Origin: Flavobacterium faecale | Lineage (GTDB): Bacteria; Bacteroidota; Bacteroidia; Flavobacteriales; Flavobacteriaceae | Direction of reading: 5' to 3' | Length of the DNA: 64,000 bases | Assembly: GCF_003076455.1 (NCBI RefSeq) | Contig: NZ_CP020918.1 | Coordinates: 3,446,001 to 3,510,000, forward strand | Shown: one piece after another, positions 27,244 through 36,828 of the stretch | Position numbering within the stretch: position 1 is the stretch's first letter | How the letters are laid out: every line of letters starts with the position of its first letter | The notes under the pieces: model-generated | Seen by the model: only the letters and a program-made list of their open reading frames with translations | Told to the model about the DNA's origin: nothing | The model's database searches: none | Translations under genes and position numbers: made by a program

Positions 27244-29778
27244 ATGATATTACTACAAAGAATAGCCTTTATCGCTTTAAGCATACTATTTTTTATGACA
27301 ACTTCAGTCCTGGCGCAACCCGGGTCTGAAGTTTCTCATAAAGACAACAGCCAGTTATCACAAGATTTGAGTGGTTTTAAATGGAAAATGAAAATGATGT
27401 TGCCTGGCGAAGGTGTCAAGGCCGGATTACACCAATTACCACCAGAAGATATTGAGACACTAGTGTGGAATTCTGCACAAGTACCAGGTGATGTGTACAC
27501 TGACTTATGGAAAATAGGTGCTATCGAAGATCCTTACTTTGGACGTAATAGCGTAAAAGCACAATGGGTAATGCACTACGAATGGTGGTATGCACTACAA
27601 TTCAATGTTACTCAAGATTTAAAAGATCAATTGGTTCGAATTGATTTTGACGGAATTGATTATGCGTGCGATATTTGGTTGAACGGAAATTACTTGGGAA
27701 GTCACGAAGGTGCTTTTTCACGTTTTTCATTCGATGTAAATAAATACATTCGCAGCAGCAAAAAAAACTTAGCCAGTACTAATATGTTAATGATTAGATT
27801 GGCTCCTCCCCCACAAGTCAACGCCAAAGTTGCAGGAAGAAAAACACCTTGGTTTGGCGATTATTGGAGAGATTTAATTCCGTTTGGAATTTATAGACCA
27901 ATCAAAATGGTTTATACTGGAAAAACAAGAATTAAAGATGTTTACCTACGACCAAAAATCGAGGACAATAACAATGCAAAAGTAACGCTAGAGGTTGAAG
28001 TTGAAAATACAGATTCACAACCCAAACAAATGACGTTTACTTCGACTATTCAAGGTAAAAACTTTGAGTCTGAAGTAATCAAAACAGAATTTACCGAGAC
28101 GATTGCTCCCGGAAAACAAACAATCAAAAAAGACATTTTTATAAAAAATGCACAATTATGGTGGCCTTGGGATTTAGGAAAACCCAATTTGTACATCAAT
28201 AAACTGTCCTTGGTAGAAAACAAAATCAACCACGATTACAAAGAAACAACTTTTGGTATTCGTGAAGTAAAAATGGAATGGAATCCTGGTTTTACTAGAG
28301 ATGAAGTGAGTTTTCCTAGAACTACGCTCATTAATGGTAAAAAAATATACATTCGATCGGCTTGTTGGGGCGGACCTCCAGACATTTTTACTGGTCGTAC
28401 GTCTGACGAAAAATACCGAAAATTAATTCAGCTTGCCAAAGAAGCAAACATGAATAATATTCGAATATTTGGATGGCACCCCTCTGAATTACCTATTTTT
28501 TACGAATTGTGTAGCGAAGCTGGAATTACAGTTTGGAATGATATTATTCCACTAGGAACTGGAAATTTGGCTAGAGATGAGGAATTTATAGCAACCACAA
28601 TTGCCGAAGGAGTTGCCGTAATTAGAGAACGACGCAATAACCCATCATTAATTATGATGGAAGGTGGCGAAGAAATGATGTTGCGTTCTGCCGATCCTGC
28701 ATTTACTAGAATGTTCTTGGAGCGTCTTGGAAAAGCATTGCAAGCAGAAGTAGATTTACCTTACGTTCCCGATTCTCCTATGACCGATGAACCTTCACAA
28801 GAAGCAGGTTTTAAACCAAAAGAAGCTATTCATGCACTTGCCTATTTCTACGGAATGGGGCATTTGCCTATGGAAGATTGGTACAAAAAAATAGATTTTC
28901 CGATTGTACCTGAGTTTGCAATCACCTCTGTTCCCAATATCGAAAGTTTGAAGAAATTTATTCCAGCGAATGAAATCTGGCCTCCGGGACCAAGTTGGGG
29001 ACATCACTGGGCAGATTTGGACCGATTGAGAGCGCAAAACTTTGATGCTTTTGGTAGCGAAAAAACAGGTTCATTACAAGAATTTGTAGATGCAACACAA
29101 GATTCTCAAGGGATTATCTTTCAATTAGGAATCGAACATTTTAGACGTAACAAACCCAAAAATAGTGGTGTTGCGCTTTGTCACTTTATTACCTACTGGC
29201 CTGATATGAAATGGGGAATTGTAGATAATTACCAACAAACAAAACGTTCCTACGAATTTGTAAAAACGGCCTATCAACCACTTTTAGTCAACTTGGATTT
29301 TGCTAAAAGAAGATGGCACAACGACGAAATTTTTCAAGGTCAAATTTGGATTGTGAATGATTTCTACAAAGAATACAGCAATTGTGTTGCCAATTTCACA
29401 ATAGAAAACGACAAAGGAAAAACCATCGAAAAAGGATCTTTTGAAGTTTCTAAAGTTGGCGAAAACAGTTCCCAAAAATTCTTTGATATAAAAACAGATA
29501 ATCTTAAAAAAGTGAAATCTAATTTTTATGTCAAATTAGAATTGAAAGATCAAAATGGTGTGGTTATTTCAACCAATAAATACCAATTTTTGATTGGAGA
29601 CCATGACCAAGCAGCCAAAGAATTCAAAGAAATGGGTGCTGAAATTAGAAAAAGAAACGGAATCTATAAATATTCTAATTACAACCAATTCTACGATAAA
29701 TTAACGCGTGAAAATGGTGAAGAATATGAAAGTGAAACCGATACTGTAATAGCAAGAGGATTTAAAAATAAAAAATAA
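27244..29778 (+). CDS. GH2-family protein, beta-mannosidase-like, with unusual active-site motif
   Basis: 844 residues with a signal peptide (to SVLAQ, about residue 25). The sugar-binding domain (about 35-220), Ig-like domain (about 225-340) and TIM barrel (about 341-640) resemble the beta-mannosidase/exo-glucosaminidase branch of GH2. The second carboxylate is E557 in IVPEFAITSVP. The acid/base segment reads NPSLIMMEGGEEMML (E473, E476, E477), without the Asn that normally precedes the acid/base in GH2. It may act on a different substrate or be impaired. It sits in the L-AHG operon between kduD (15 bp) and the aldehyde dehydrogenase (15 bp), so its product probably feeds that pathway. Confidence 0.8.
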   Translation: MILLQRIAFIALSILFFMTTSVLAQPGSEVSHKDNSQLSQDLSGFKWKMKMMLPGEGVKAGLHQLPPEDIETLVWNSAQVPGDVYTDLWKIGAIEDPYFGRNSVKAQWVMHYEWWYALQFNVTQDLKDQLVRIDFDGIDYACDIWLNGNYLGSHEGAFSRFSFDVNKYIRSSKKNLASTNMLMIRLAPPPQVNAKVAGRKTPWFGDYWRDLIPFGIYRPIKMVYTGKTRIKDVYLRPKIEDNNNAKVTLEVEVENTDSQPKQMTFTSTIQGKNFESEVIKTEFTETIAPGKQTIKKDIFIKNAQLWWPWDLGKPNLYINKLSLVENKINHDYKETTFGIREVKMEWNPGFTRDEVSFPRTTLINGKKIYIRSACWGGPPDIFTGRTSDEKYRKLIQLAKEANMNNIRIFGWHPSELPIFYELCSEAGITVWNDIIPLGTGNLARDEEFIATTIAEGVAVIRERRNNPSLIMMEGGEEMMLRSADPAFTRMFLERLGKALQAEVDLPYVPDSPMTDEPSQEAGFKPKEAIHALAYFYGMGHLPMEDWYKKIDFPIVPEFAITSVPNIESLKKFIPANEIWPPGPSWGHHWADLDRLRAQNFDAFGSEKTGSLQEFVDATQDSQGIIFQLGIEHFRRNKPKNSGVALCHFITYWPDMKWGIVDNYQQTKRSYEFVKTAYQPLLVNLDFAKRRWHNDEIFQGQIWIVNDFYKEYSNCVANFTIENDKGKTIEKGSFEVSKVGENSSQKFFDIKTDNLKKVKSNFYVKLELKDQNGVVISTNKYQFLIGDHDQAAKEFKEMGAEIRKRNGIYKYSNYNQFYDKLTRENGEEYESETDTVIARGFKNKK

Positions 29779-29793
29779 TTTAAACTTATAAAA

Positions 29794-31248
29794 ATGGCAG
29801 AAATTAAAGAATACCAATTATTTATAAACGGCGAGTGGAGAACTTCTACTTCTGGTGCTACAATTGATGTTTTAAGTCCTTCTACTGAAGAGATTGTTGC
29901 AAGAGTACAAAATGGAACGGCTGAAGAAGCTCTTGAAACATTAGCTCATGCGGATAAAGCACAAAAAGAATGGAAAAAGAAACCAGCTAGAGAAAGAGCT
30001 GATTTAATGTATAAATTCTCTAACGAAATTAAAGCTAACTCTGAATATTTAGCGCAATTAATCGTAAAAGAACAAGGTAAATTACTTAAAGTTGCTCGTT
30101 TTGAAGTTGCGGTAGCTTCGTCATTTATCGAATATGCTTGTGAAGGTGCACGTCGAATTGAAGGAGACATTATCCCTTCAGACAATGCAAACGAGCAAAT
30201 TTGGATTCAAAAAGTACCTCGTGGAGTAATTGTAGCGATTACCGCTTGGAACTTTCCATTTGCACTAGCAGCACGTAAACTAGGACCAGCTTTGATTGCG
30301 GGAAATAGTATTGTAATCAAACCAACATCCGAAACGCCATTATCTACTTTAGAGTTAGGAAACATAGCGAACAAAGTAGGGATTCCTGCCGGAGTAATCA
30401 ATATCCTTACAGGTCCTGGTAGAGCTATGGGGAATGCTTTGGTAAAAAGTCCAATAACCAAAATGGTTACTATGACAGGTTCTACCCCGGTTGGGCAAGA
30501 TATTGCTCGTAATGCTGCCGAAAATTTAACGCATGTACAATTAGAATTAGGTGGTAAAGCCCCTTTTATCGTTTTTGCAGACGCTGATATTGACGCTGCT
30601 GTAGATGCTGCTTTGCATTCTCGTTTTGACAATTGTGGTCAAGTGTGTACCTGCAACGAACGTATGTACTTACACGAAGATATTTATGATGTTTTCATGG
30701 AAAAATTTATTCCAAAAGTAAAAGCATTAAAAGTTGGTGACCCAATGTTGGAAGATACAGATATGGGACCAAAAGTAAACGCCGCCGAATTGAAAGCGAT
30801 GGAGCATTTGGTAGCTGTAAGTGTAAAAGAAGGTGCAACAGTTGCGACTGGAGGTAACAAACCAACAGGTCCTGGATTTGAAAAAGGATATTGGTTTGAA
30901 CCAACTATTTTGACCAATGTAACACAAGATATGACTATTGTTCATGAAGAGTCTTTTGGTCCAATATTACCAGTACTTAAATTCAAAACTTTTGAAGAAG
31001 TGATTGGTTATGCAAATGACTGCGAATATGGTTTGGCTGCAATGGTTTTCACCAATGACATGAGTACTATCATGAAATGTAATGACGAATTGGAATACGG
31101 AGAAATATATGTAAATCGTGGTCATGGAGAGCAACACCAAGGTTTCCATAACGGATACAAATTATCTGGTTCTGGTGGTGAAGATGGAAAATATGGTTTT
31201 GAACAATATTTAGAAAAGAAAACTTTCTACATTAGACATAAAGCTTAA
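29794..31248 (+). CDS. Aldehyde dehydrogenase; proposed 3,6-anhydro-L-galactose dehydrogenase
   Basis: 484 residues, the normal size of NAD(P)-dependent aldehyde dehydrogenases and similar to lactaldehyde dehydrogenase AldA. Catalytic residues are N153 (AWNFPF), E251 (LELGGKAP) and C285 (GQVC). Cysteines 281 and 287 flank it. No signal peptide, so cytoplasmic. Enzymes of this family oxidise L-AHG to 3,6-anhydro-L-galactonate in agarolytic bacteria. The cycloisomerase that would use this product is in the same operon, which supports the assignment. Specificity is inferred, family is certain. Confidence 0.88.
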   Translation: MAEIKEYQLFINGEWRTSTSGATIDVLSPSTEEIVARVQNGTAEEALETLAHADKAQKEWKKKPARERADLMYKFSNEIKANSEYLAQLIVKEQGKLLKVARFEVAVASSFIEYACEGARRIEGDIIPSDNANEQIWIQKVPRGVIVAITAWNFPFALAARKLGPALIAGNSIVIKPTSETPLSTLELGNIANKVGIPAGVINILTGPGRAMGNALVKSPITKMVTMTGSTPVGQDIARNAAENLTHVQLELGGKAPFIVFADADIDAAVDAALHSRFDNCGQVCTCNERMYLHEDIYDVFMEKFIPKVKALKVGDPMLEDTDMGPKVNAAELKAMEHLVAVSVKEGATVATGGNKPTGPGFEKGYWFEPTILTNVTQDMTIVHEESFGPILPVLKFKTFEEVIGYANDCEYGLAAMVFTNDMSTIMKCNDELEYGEIYVNRGHGEQHQGFHNGYKLSGSGGEDGKYGFEQYLEKKTFYIRHKA

Positions 31249-31260
31249 ATAATTTATATC

Positions 31261-32829
31261 ATGAGAATATTCAAATTTAAAACAATTTTTAATTTATTGC
31301 TGATTGCATTGATGTTCATCTCTTTAAGTTGTAAAGCTAAAGATGAAGAAAAAGCAACCAACAAGGCCAAGAAGCCAAATGTGATTGTAATTTACATGGA
31401 TGATTTGGGTTATGGAGATTTGAGCAGCTATGGTGCAACGGAAATCAAAACACCAAATATTGACAAATTAGCCAATAATGGGGTTCGTTTTACAAATGGA
31501 TATGCTACATCTGCTACCTGTACGCCAAGTCGATACGGTATCTTAACAGGAACCTATCCATGGCGTAATAAAGATGCGAAAATTTTGCCTGGAACCGCTC
31601 CAATGTTAATTGGCACCTCTCAGAATACATTACCAAAAATGTTTAAATCTCAAGGATATGCAACAGCCGTTGTTGGTAAATGGCATTTAGGTCTTGGTAC
31701 TGGAAATGTTAATTGGAATGAACATATTAGTCCAAGTCCAAATGAAGTTGGTTTTGATTATTCCTATATTATGGCTGCGACTCAAGACCGTGTACCGACT
31801 GTTTATATCAAAAATGGAAATGTAGTTGGTTTGGATCCAAAAGATCCTATTGAAGTGGATTATGATAAAAATTTCCCGGGAGAACCAACCGCTATTTCAA
31901 ATCCTGAAATGTTAAAAATGACTTGGCATCACGGTCACAATAATAGTATTGTGAATGGAATTCCAAGAATTGGTTATATGAAAGGTGGAAAATCTGCCAA
32001 GTGGAATGATGAGGAAATGTCTGAAAATTTTCTAGCGCAAGCCCAATCCTACGTGGTTGAGCATAAAAATAAACCTTTCTTTTTATACTATGCATTGCAA
32101 CAACCACATGTTCCTAGAACCCCAAGTCCTAAGTTTGTTGGGAAATCTGGAATGGGACCACGAGGAGATGTGATCTTAGAAGCCGACTGGATTATTGGAG
32201 AGTTTATAAAAACTTTAGAAAAAGAGGGTTTGTTAGAAAATACGCTAATCGTTTTTTCTAGCGATAATGGCCCTGTTCTAAATGATGGTTATAATGATGA
32301 TGCTGTAGAAAAAATAGGAAAACACGACCCAAAAGGTGGTTTACGCGGAGGAAAATACAGCCTGTTTGAAGCGGGTACTAGAGTACCTTTTATTACCTAT
32401 TGGAAAGGTAAAATTCAACCAAAAGTGTCCAATGCATTGGTCTGTCAAATAGATTTATTTAATTCTTTAGCGCAATTAATTGGTAGTAGTGAAAAGACTT
32501 CTGATAGCGAAAATATTTTAAATGCATTTTTAGGAAAAAGCGAACAAGCAAGAAAATCTTTAGTCGTTGAGGCAAATTCAAACACCGCTTATAAAGAAGG
32601 AAATTGGATCCTTATCCCTCCTTACAAAGGAGTTGCACTGAATAAAGAAGTAAATATAGAATTAGGAAATTCTTCAGACTACCAATTATTTAATGTAGCC
32701 AATGACAAAGCAGAAAAAACAAACCTTGCTAAATCAAATCAGAAAAAGTTAAAAGAGATGATCACTAATTTCGAGAAAATCAGAGGTACCGATTATAAAT
32801 TATCTGCTCCTCCTCTTGAATTAAAATAA
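31261..32829 (+). CDS. S1-family sulfatase, lipoprotein
   Basis: 522 residues. A lipobox (ISLSC, about Cys25) follows a hydrophobic start. Metal-binding YMDDLGYGD is present. The sulfatase signature is C87-T-P-S-R91 followed by YGILTGTYPW, so Cys87 should be converted to formylglycine by an anaerobic- or FGE-type maturase not in this window. VVGKWHLG and SSDNGP complete the active site. It lies 12 bp after the aldehyde dehydrogenase gene. The likely task is removing sulfate esters (for instance from L-galactose-6-sulfate or galactose sulfates) before glycosidase attack; the position attacked is unknown. Confidence 0.92.
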   Translation: MRIFKFKTIFNLLLIALMFISLSCKAKDEEKATNKAKKPNVIVIYMDDLGYGDLSSYGATEIKTPNIDKLANNGVRFTNGYATSATCTPSRYGILTGTYPWRNKDAKILPGTAPMLIGTSQNTLPKMFKSQGYATAVVGKWHLGLGTGNVNWNEHISPSPNEVGFDYSYIMAATQDRVPTVYIKNGNVVGLDPKDPIEVDYDKNFPGEPTAISNPEMLKMTWHHGHNNSIVNGIPRIGYMKGGKSAKWNDEEMSENFLAQAQSYVVEHKNKPFFLYYALQQPHVPRTPSPKFVGKSGMGPRGDVILEADWIIGEFIKTLEKEGLLENTLIVFSSDNGPVLNDGYNDDAVEKIGKHDPKGGLRGGKYSLFEAGTRVPFITYWKGKIQPKVSNALVCQIDLFNSLAQLIGSSEKTSDSENILNAFLGKSEQARKSLVVEANSNTAYKEGNWILIPPYKGVALNKEVNIELGNSSDYQLFNVANDKAEKTNLAKSNQKKLKEMITNFEKIRGTDYKLSAPPLELK

Positions 32830-32944
32830 ATCGAGCTGGACTAAAATTTAGCCCTATGATTATGCTGTTTTAACAAATTTATCGCAAGAATACTATTTAA
32901 AAAAACGATTCGTATTTAACTTAAAACCAAGTACAAATTAGAAT

Positions 32945-34591
32945 ATGAAAAAAAATATCATTTTACTTTTGATTGGTGTATTTGCAATTTCAAATGCACA
33001 GGTAAAAAAATGGGATAATCCCAAATCAAATGTATTGATTACCATTCCACAATGGGAAGTAAATGATATTGTTTTTCATACAAAAAATAGGATTCAAAAT
33101 CCATTCGATAAAAATGTATTTGCTCTTGTAAATGCTAATAGAGATTCGCAAAAAGTTCCTTTATTTTTTAACGGCAACAACACTTGGGTATTGCGTTATT
33201 CAAGTGCCTCAGAAGGAATTAAAAACTTTACTATTACTGGTGATTTAAAAGAATTATCGGGTAAAAAAGGTACTATTTCGATTCTTAAAAACACTAAAAA
33301 AGACCGTCATGGAGGTATAACTACGTCTAAAGAAAATCCGCAGCATTTTTTCTACCAAGATGGCAAACATTACAGCAATTTGGCTTTTGAATGCGATTGG
33401 TTATTTGCTCTTGATTACGGTCAAAAAGAACTATCCAAAACCAATCAATTGCTAGAAACGATTCGTCAAAATGGTTTTAGCCAAATTGTAATGAATCTGT
33501 ACACCTATGATGTTTCATGGCCCAAAGATCCTTTACTAGCTCAACATCCAGAACATGAATACGGCGGAAGCGAAAAGATGTTTCCTTTTTTAGGCTCAAA
33601 TTCGAAACCCGATTTTAGTTCGCTCAACGTTGCTTTTTTTGATCATTTTGACAAAGTAATTGCTTCGATGCACGATAAAGAATTGGTGAGTCATTTGATG
33701 ATTTATGTTTGGAACAAAAAAGTCGCATGGCCAGAAATGAATTCTCCAGAAGACAATAGGTATTACGATTATGTGATCAAACACTACCAAGCGTTCCCGA
33801 ATATGATTTGGGATGTATCCAAAGAGGCTTTGCATTATGGCAGAGCGACCAATGAATACATATCTGAACGTATCGCTCGTACCAAAAAACTAGATGGCTA
33901 CCAAAGGCTAATCTCTGTACATGACTATGGTTTTTGCAGAAATCATCCCGATGAAGTCGATTTTATTTCGACTCAAAACTGGAGACACACCCTCTATCAG
34001 CATATGATAGATGCACGTACTGATTTCCCCAACAAACCTATTTTCAACATCGAACACGGCGGTTATGAAGAAGCACCATACAAGGTTTTTCCTGGCGCTT
34101 ATACCAATGCCGAATCTTGTTTAAGACGAAATTACATGTGCTTTTTTGCAGGTGCGTACAGTACCTATTATTGGCAAGGAACTTCTTGGAATGCCATAAT
34201 TCACAATCCTTTTGAACAAGCCGAAGGCGTTTACAAACCGCGTTTTGATTATTTTTCTCATATGCGAAAATTATATGATACTTTTAATATTGAAAACTTC
34301 AAGCCCTCACCTAATAATAATGGAAGCGGCTATAATTTGAGTAATGAAAAAGAGGGTATTATTATGTTGTTTATGCCTAAGGAGAATTTTACCATTATGT
34401 TTGATGGTCTAATAAACAAGGATTTTTCTAGCGCAAATGCTACACAGCAATGGTTCAACACCTATACGGGTGAATTTTCGGAAGAAAGAAAATACGAAAA
34501 AATAAAAGATAATTTTTGGCCTTGGCAACCTTGGCGTGGAGAAGCAGATACGATTCTTATTATTCGAAATCTAAAATCTAAAAAGAAATAA
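32945..34591 (+). CDS. DUF5060/apiosidase-like (DUF4038) putative glycoside hydrolase
   Basis: 548 residues with a signal peptide (MKKNIILLLIGVFAISNAQ). An N-terminal beta-sandwich (about 20-110, DUF5060 type) precedes a TIM-barrel domain (about 115-450) with YQDGKHYSNLAFECDWLFAL, IWDVSKEALHYG and KPIFNIEHGGYE. A C-terminal beta domain ends in a WPWQPWRGEAD segment. The E in SKEA and the E in NIEHG are plausible catalytic carboxylates, by analogy with GH-A clan barrels. It lies 115 bp after the sulfatase and 26 bp before the cycloisomerase. No substrate is known to me for this type; a side-chain or end-acting glycosidase for the galactan is plausible. Confidence 0.75.
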   Translation: MKKNIILLLIGVFAISNAQVKKWDNPKSNVLITIPQWEVNDIVFHTKNRIQNPFDKNVFALVNANRDSQKVPLFFNGNNTWVLRYSSASEGIKNFTITGDLKELSGKKGTISILKNTKKDRHGGITTSKENPQHFFYQDGKHYSNLAFECDWLFALDYGQKELSKTNQLLETIRQNGFSQIVMNLYTYDVSWPKDPLLAQHPEHEYGGSEKMFPFLGSNSKPDFSSLNVAFFDHFDKVIASMHDKELVSHLMIYVWNKKVAWPEMNSPEDNRYYDYVIKHYQAFPNMIWDVSKEALHYGRATNEYISERIARTKKLDGYQRLISVHDYGFCRNHPDEVDFISTQNWRHTLYQHMIDARTDFPNKPIFNIEHGGYEEAPYKVFPGAYTNAESCLRRNYMCFFAGAYSTYYWQGTSWNAIIHNPFEQAEGVYKPRFDYFSHMRKLYDTFNIENFKPSPNNNGSGYNLSNEKEGIIMLFMPKENFTIMFDGLINKDFSSANATQQWFNTYTGEFSEERKYEKIKDNFWPWQPWRGEADTILIIRNLKSKKK

Positions 34592-34617
34592 AATTTTAAA
34601 AATTTAAATAGACAAAC

Positions 34618-35712
34618 ATGAATACTGCTATTAAAAATGTAAAAGTACAATTGTTCAAAGTGCCTTTACCAGAAATATTAAATGATGCCAAACACGGTGA
34701 TCATTCTCATTTTGAATTAATTACTACGACGATCACTCTTGAAGATGGATCGGAAGGAACTGGATATACCTACACGGGTGGAAAAGGTGGTCATGCCATA
34801 AAGGCTATGGTGGAGCATGATTTTGCTTCCGTTTTAGTTGGGAAAGACGGTACAGACATTGACGGAATCTACGATTTCATGGAATGGCATGTACATTACG
34901 TAGGTCGTGGCGGAATTGCTTCTTTTGCTATTTCGACTATCGATATTGCCCTTTGGGATATAAAATGTAAAAAAGCTGGTTTACCGCTATGGAAAATGGC
35001 TGGTGGACAAGGAAATACCTGTAAAGCGTATTGTGGCGGAATCGATTTGATGTTTCCTATCGAAAAGCTTTTGAACAACATGAAAGGCTACATGGAAAGA
35101 GGTTTCACTGCTGTGAAAATCAAAATCGGTCGTGAGAATCTTGAAGAAGATTTAGAACGTATCAGAGCCGTACGTGAATTTGTTGGTCCAGACGTTACTT
35201 TTATGGTAGATGCCAATTATTCAATGTCGAAAGAAAAAGCCATTCGTGCTATCGAAGGTTTCAAAGACCAAAATATCACTTGGTTTGAAGAGCCAATTAT
35301 TCCAGACGATTACAAAGGCTATGGCGAAATTGTTGACCAAACCGGTTTTCCATTGGCAATGGGTGAAAACTTACATACGATTCACGAATTTGAGTACGCT
35401 TTTGACCAAGCCAAATTATCATTTATCCAACCTGATGCTTCCAATTGTGGCGGAATTACAGGATGGTTGGCAGCAGCACGATTAGCAGACAAACATAATA
35501 TTCCTGCTTGTTCTCACGGTATGCAAGAGCTACACGTAAGCTTGGTTTCGGCACAACCTAATTCAGGATGGCTTGAAGTACATAGTTTCCCAATTGATGA
35601 GTACACCACTCGTCCTTTAGTGGTAGAAAATCATAGAGCTGTAGCACCAGATTATCCTGGTACTGGAGTCATATTCGATTGGAATAAATTAGCGCCTTTC
35701 GAACAAAACTAA
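34618..35712 (+). CDS. Enolase-superfamily enzyme; proposed 3,6-anhydro-L-galactonate cycloisomerase
   Basis: 364 residues, mandelate-racemase subgroup. The KxK base motif is K167/K169 (AVKIKI). Metal ligands are D198 (MVDANY), E224 (WFEEP) and E250 (MGENL). A His-Asp dyad is provided by H300 (CSHGMQE) and D273 (QPDASNCGG). Enzymes of this size and subgroup open the anhydro ring of 3,6-anhydro-L-galactonate to give 2-keto-3-deoxy-L-galactonate in agar degraders. The operon with an aldehyde dehydrogenase and two SDRs fits this. A sugar-acid dehydratase (galactonate type) is the main alternative. Cytoplasmic. Confidence 0.85.
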   Translation: MNTAIKNVKVQLFKVPLPEILNDAKHGDHSHFELITTTITLEDGSEGTGYTYTGGKGGHAIKAMVEHDFASVLVGKDGTDIDGIYDFMEWHVHYVGRGGIASFAISTIDIALWDIKCKKAGLPLWKMAGGQGNTCKAYCGGIDLMFPIEKLLNNMKGYMERGFTAVKIKIGRENLEEDLERIRAVREFVGPDVTFMVDANYSMSKEKAIRAIEGFKDQNITWFEEPIIPDDYKGYGEIVDQTGFPLAMGENLHTIHEFEYAFDQAKLSFIQPDASNCGGITGWLAAARLADKHNIPACSHGMQELHVSLVSAQPNSGWLEVHSFPIDEYTTRPLVVENHRAVAPDYPGTGVIFDWNKLAPFEQN

Positions 35713-35739
35713 GTCTATTAACACCAAAAAACAACCACA

Positions 35740-36786
35740 ATGCAAACAACCAAAAGCAATTTTGCCACCCATAATAATCAAGAAATTGATTTATTCACCT
35801 TAACAAATGATAACGGTATGACCGTAAAAATCATGAATTATGGTGCTACAATAACTTCAATCACTGTTCCTAATCAAGATGGAACAAGAGATGAATTGGT
35901 ATGTGGATTTGAAAATTTTGACAATTACTTTTCTAAAGATTACGCTGCAAATGCTCCTTATTTTGGATCCATCGTTGGACGTTATTCTTCGCAAATCAAA
36001 GATGCTAAATTTACCTTAAACGGAAAACAATACGAGTTGGCACCAAACTGCGGTGACAATAATTTACATGGAGGTGTTCTTGGCTTTGACAAAAAAATAT
36101 GGACCGTAGAAACTTCTAACCTTAAGGATGCCACAGGGGTCAAAATGTCACTTATAAGCAACCATCTTGAAGAAGGTTTCCCAGGAAATGTAGTAATACA
36201 AGTTTCATTTAGTTTGAATAATGCCAACGAATTAAGCATTAAATACCAAGCCAATCCTGATGCCGACACTCCCCTATCATTGACAAATCATACTTATTTC
36301 AACCTATCAGGATTTGTAGATTCTATCGAGCACCATTTGGTTCAAGTTCAAGCTGGCAAAAAACTAGCCATGGATGACACTGGAGCCGCAACAGGCGAAA
36401 TCGTTAACCTTCATGGACAAAAAGATGATTTGAGAACTTCTCAAACGATCAAAGACGTCCATACCAAAATGGACGATGGTTTTGAGCACTACTATATTTT
36501 CGATAAAAACAATTTCGAACTTGAAAAAGTAGCCGAAATCAATTGCCCTTCAAACGGACGCAAACTAGAAATTAGCAGTTCTGAACCTGGCATGTTATTC
36601 TACACCGGAAAATACACTTCAGATGCCATTGTGAGAGAAACAGGAGAACAATTTGGGAAATACCGTGCTTTCTGTTGTGAAACCCATCGTTATCCAAACG
36701 GAATCAACATGGAAAATGCTCCAAACTGCATTACAAAAGCAGGAGAAACATTCGAAAGTGAAACCGTTTTTAAACTATCTTTCTAG
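35740..36786 (+). CDS. galM: Aldose 1-epimerase (galactose mutarotase)
   Basis: 348 residues. Conserved active-site residues are H184 in LTNHTYFNLSG and E314 in CCETHRYPN, with NNLHGGVLGFDK upstream. It interconverts alpha and beta anomers of free sugars, most likely galactose set free by beta-galactosidases of this locus. No signal peptide, so cytoplasmic. It lies 27 bp after the cycloisomerase gene and 42 bp before the transporter gene. Confidence 0.93.
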   Translation: MQTTKSNFATHNNQEIDLFTLTNDNGMTVKIMNYGATITSITVPNQDGTRDELVCGFENFDNYFSKDYAANAPYFGSIVGRYSSQIKDAKFTLNGKQYELAPNCGDNNLHGGVLGFDKKIWTVETSNLKDATGVKMSLISNHLEEGFPGNVVIQVSFSLNNANELSIKYQANPDADTPLSLTNHTYFNLSGFVDSIEHHLVQVQAGKKLAMDDTGAATGEIVNLHGQKDDLRTSQTIKDVHTKMDDGFEHYYIFDKNNFELEKVAEINCPSNGRKLEISSSEPGMLFYTGKYTSDAIVRETGEQFGKYRAFCCETHRYPNGINMENAPNCITKAGETFESETVFKLSF

Positions 36787-36828
36787 TCAACAAATAAAAT
36801 TAATTAACCACCACACAATACAAAAATT

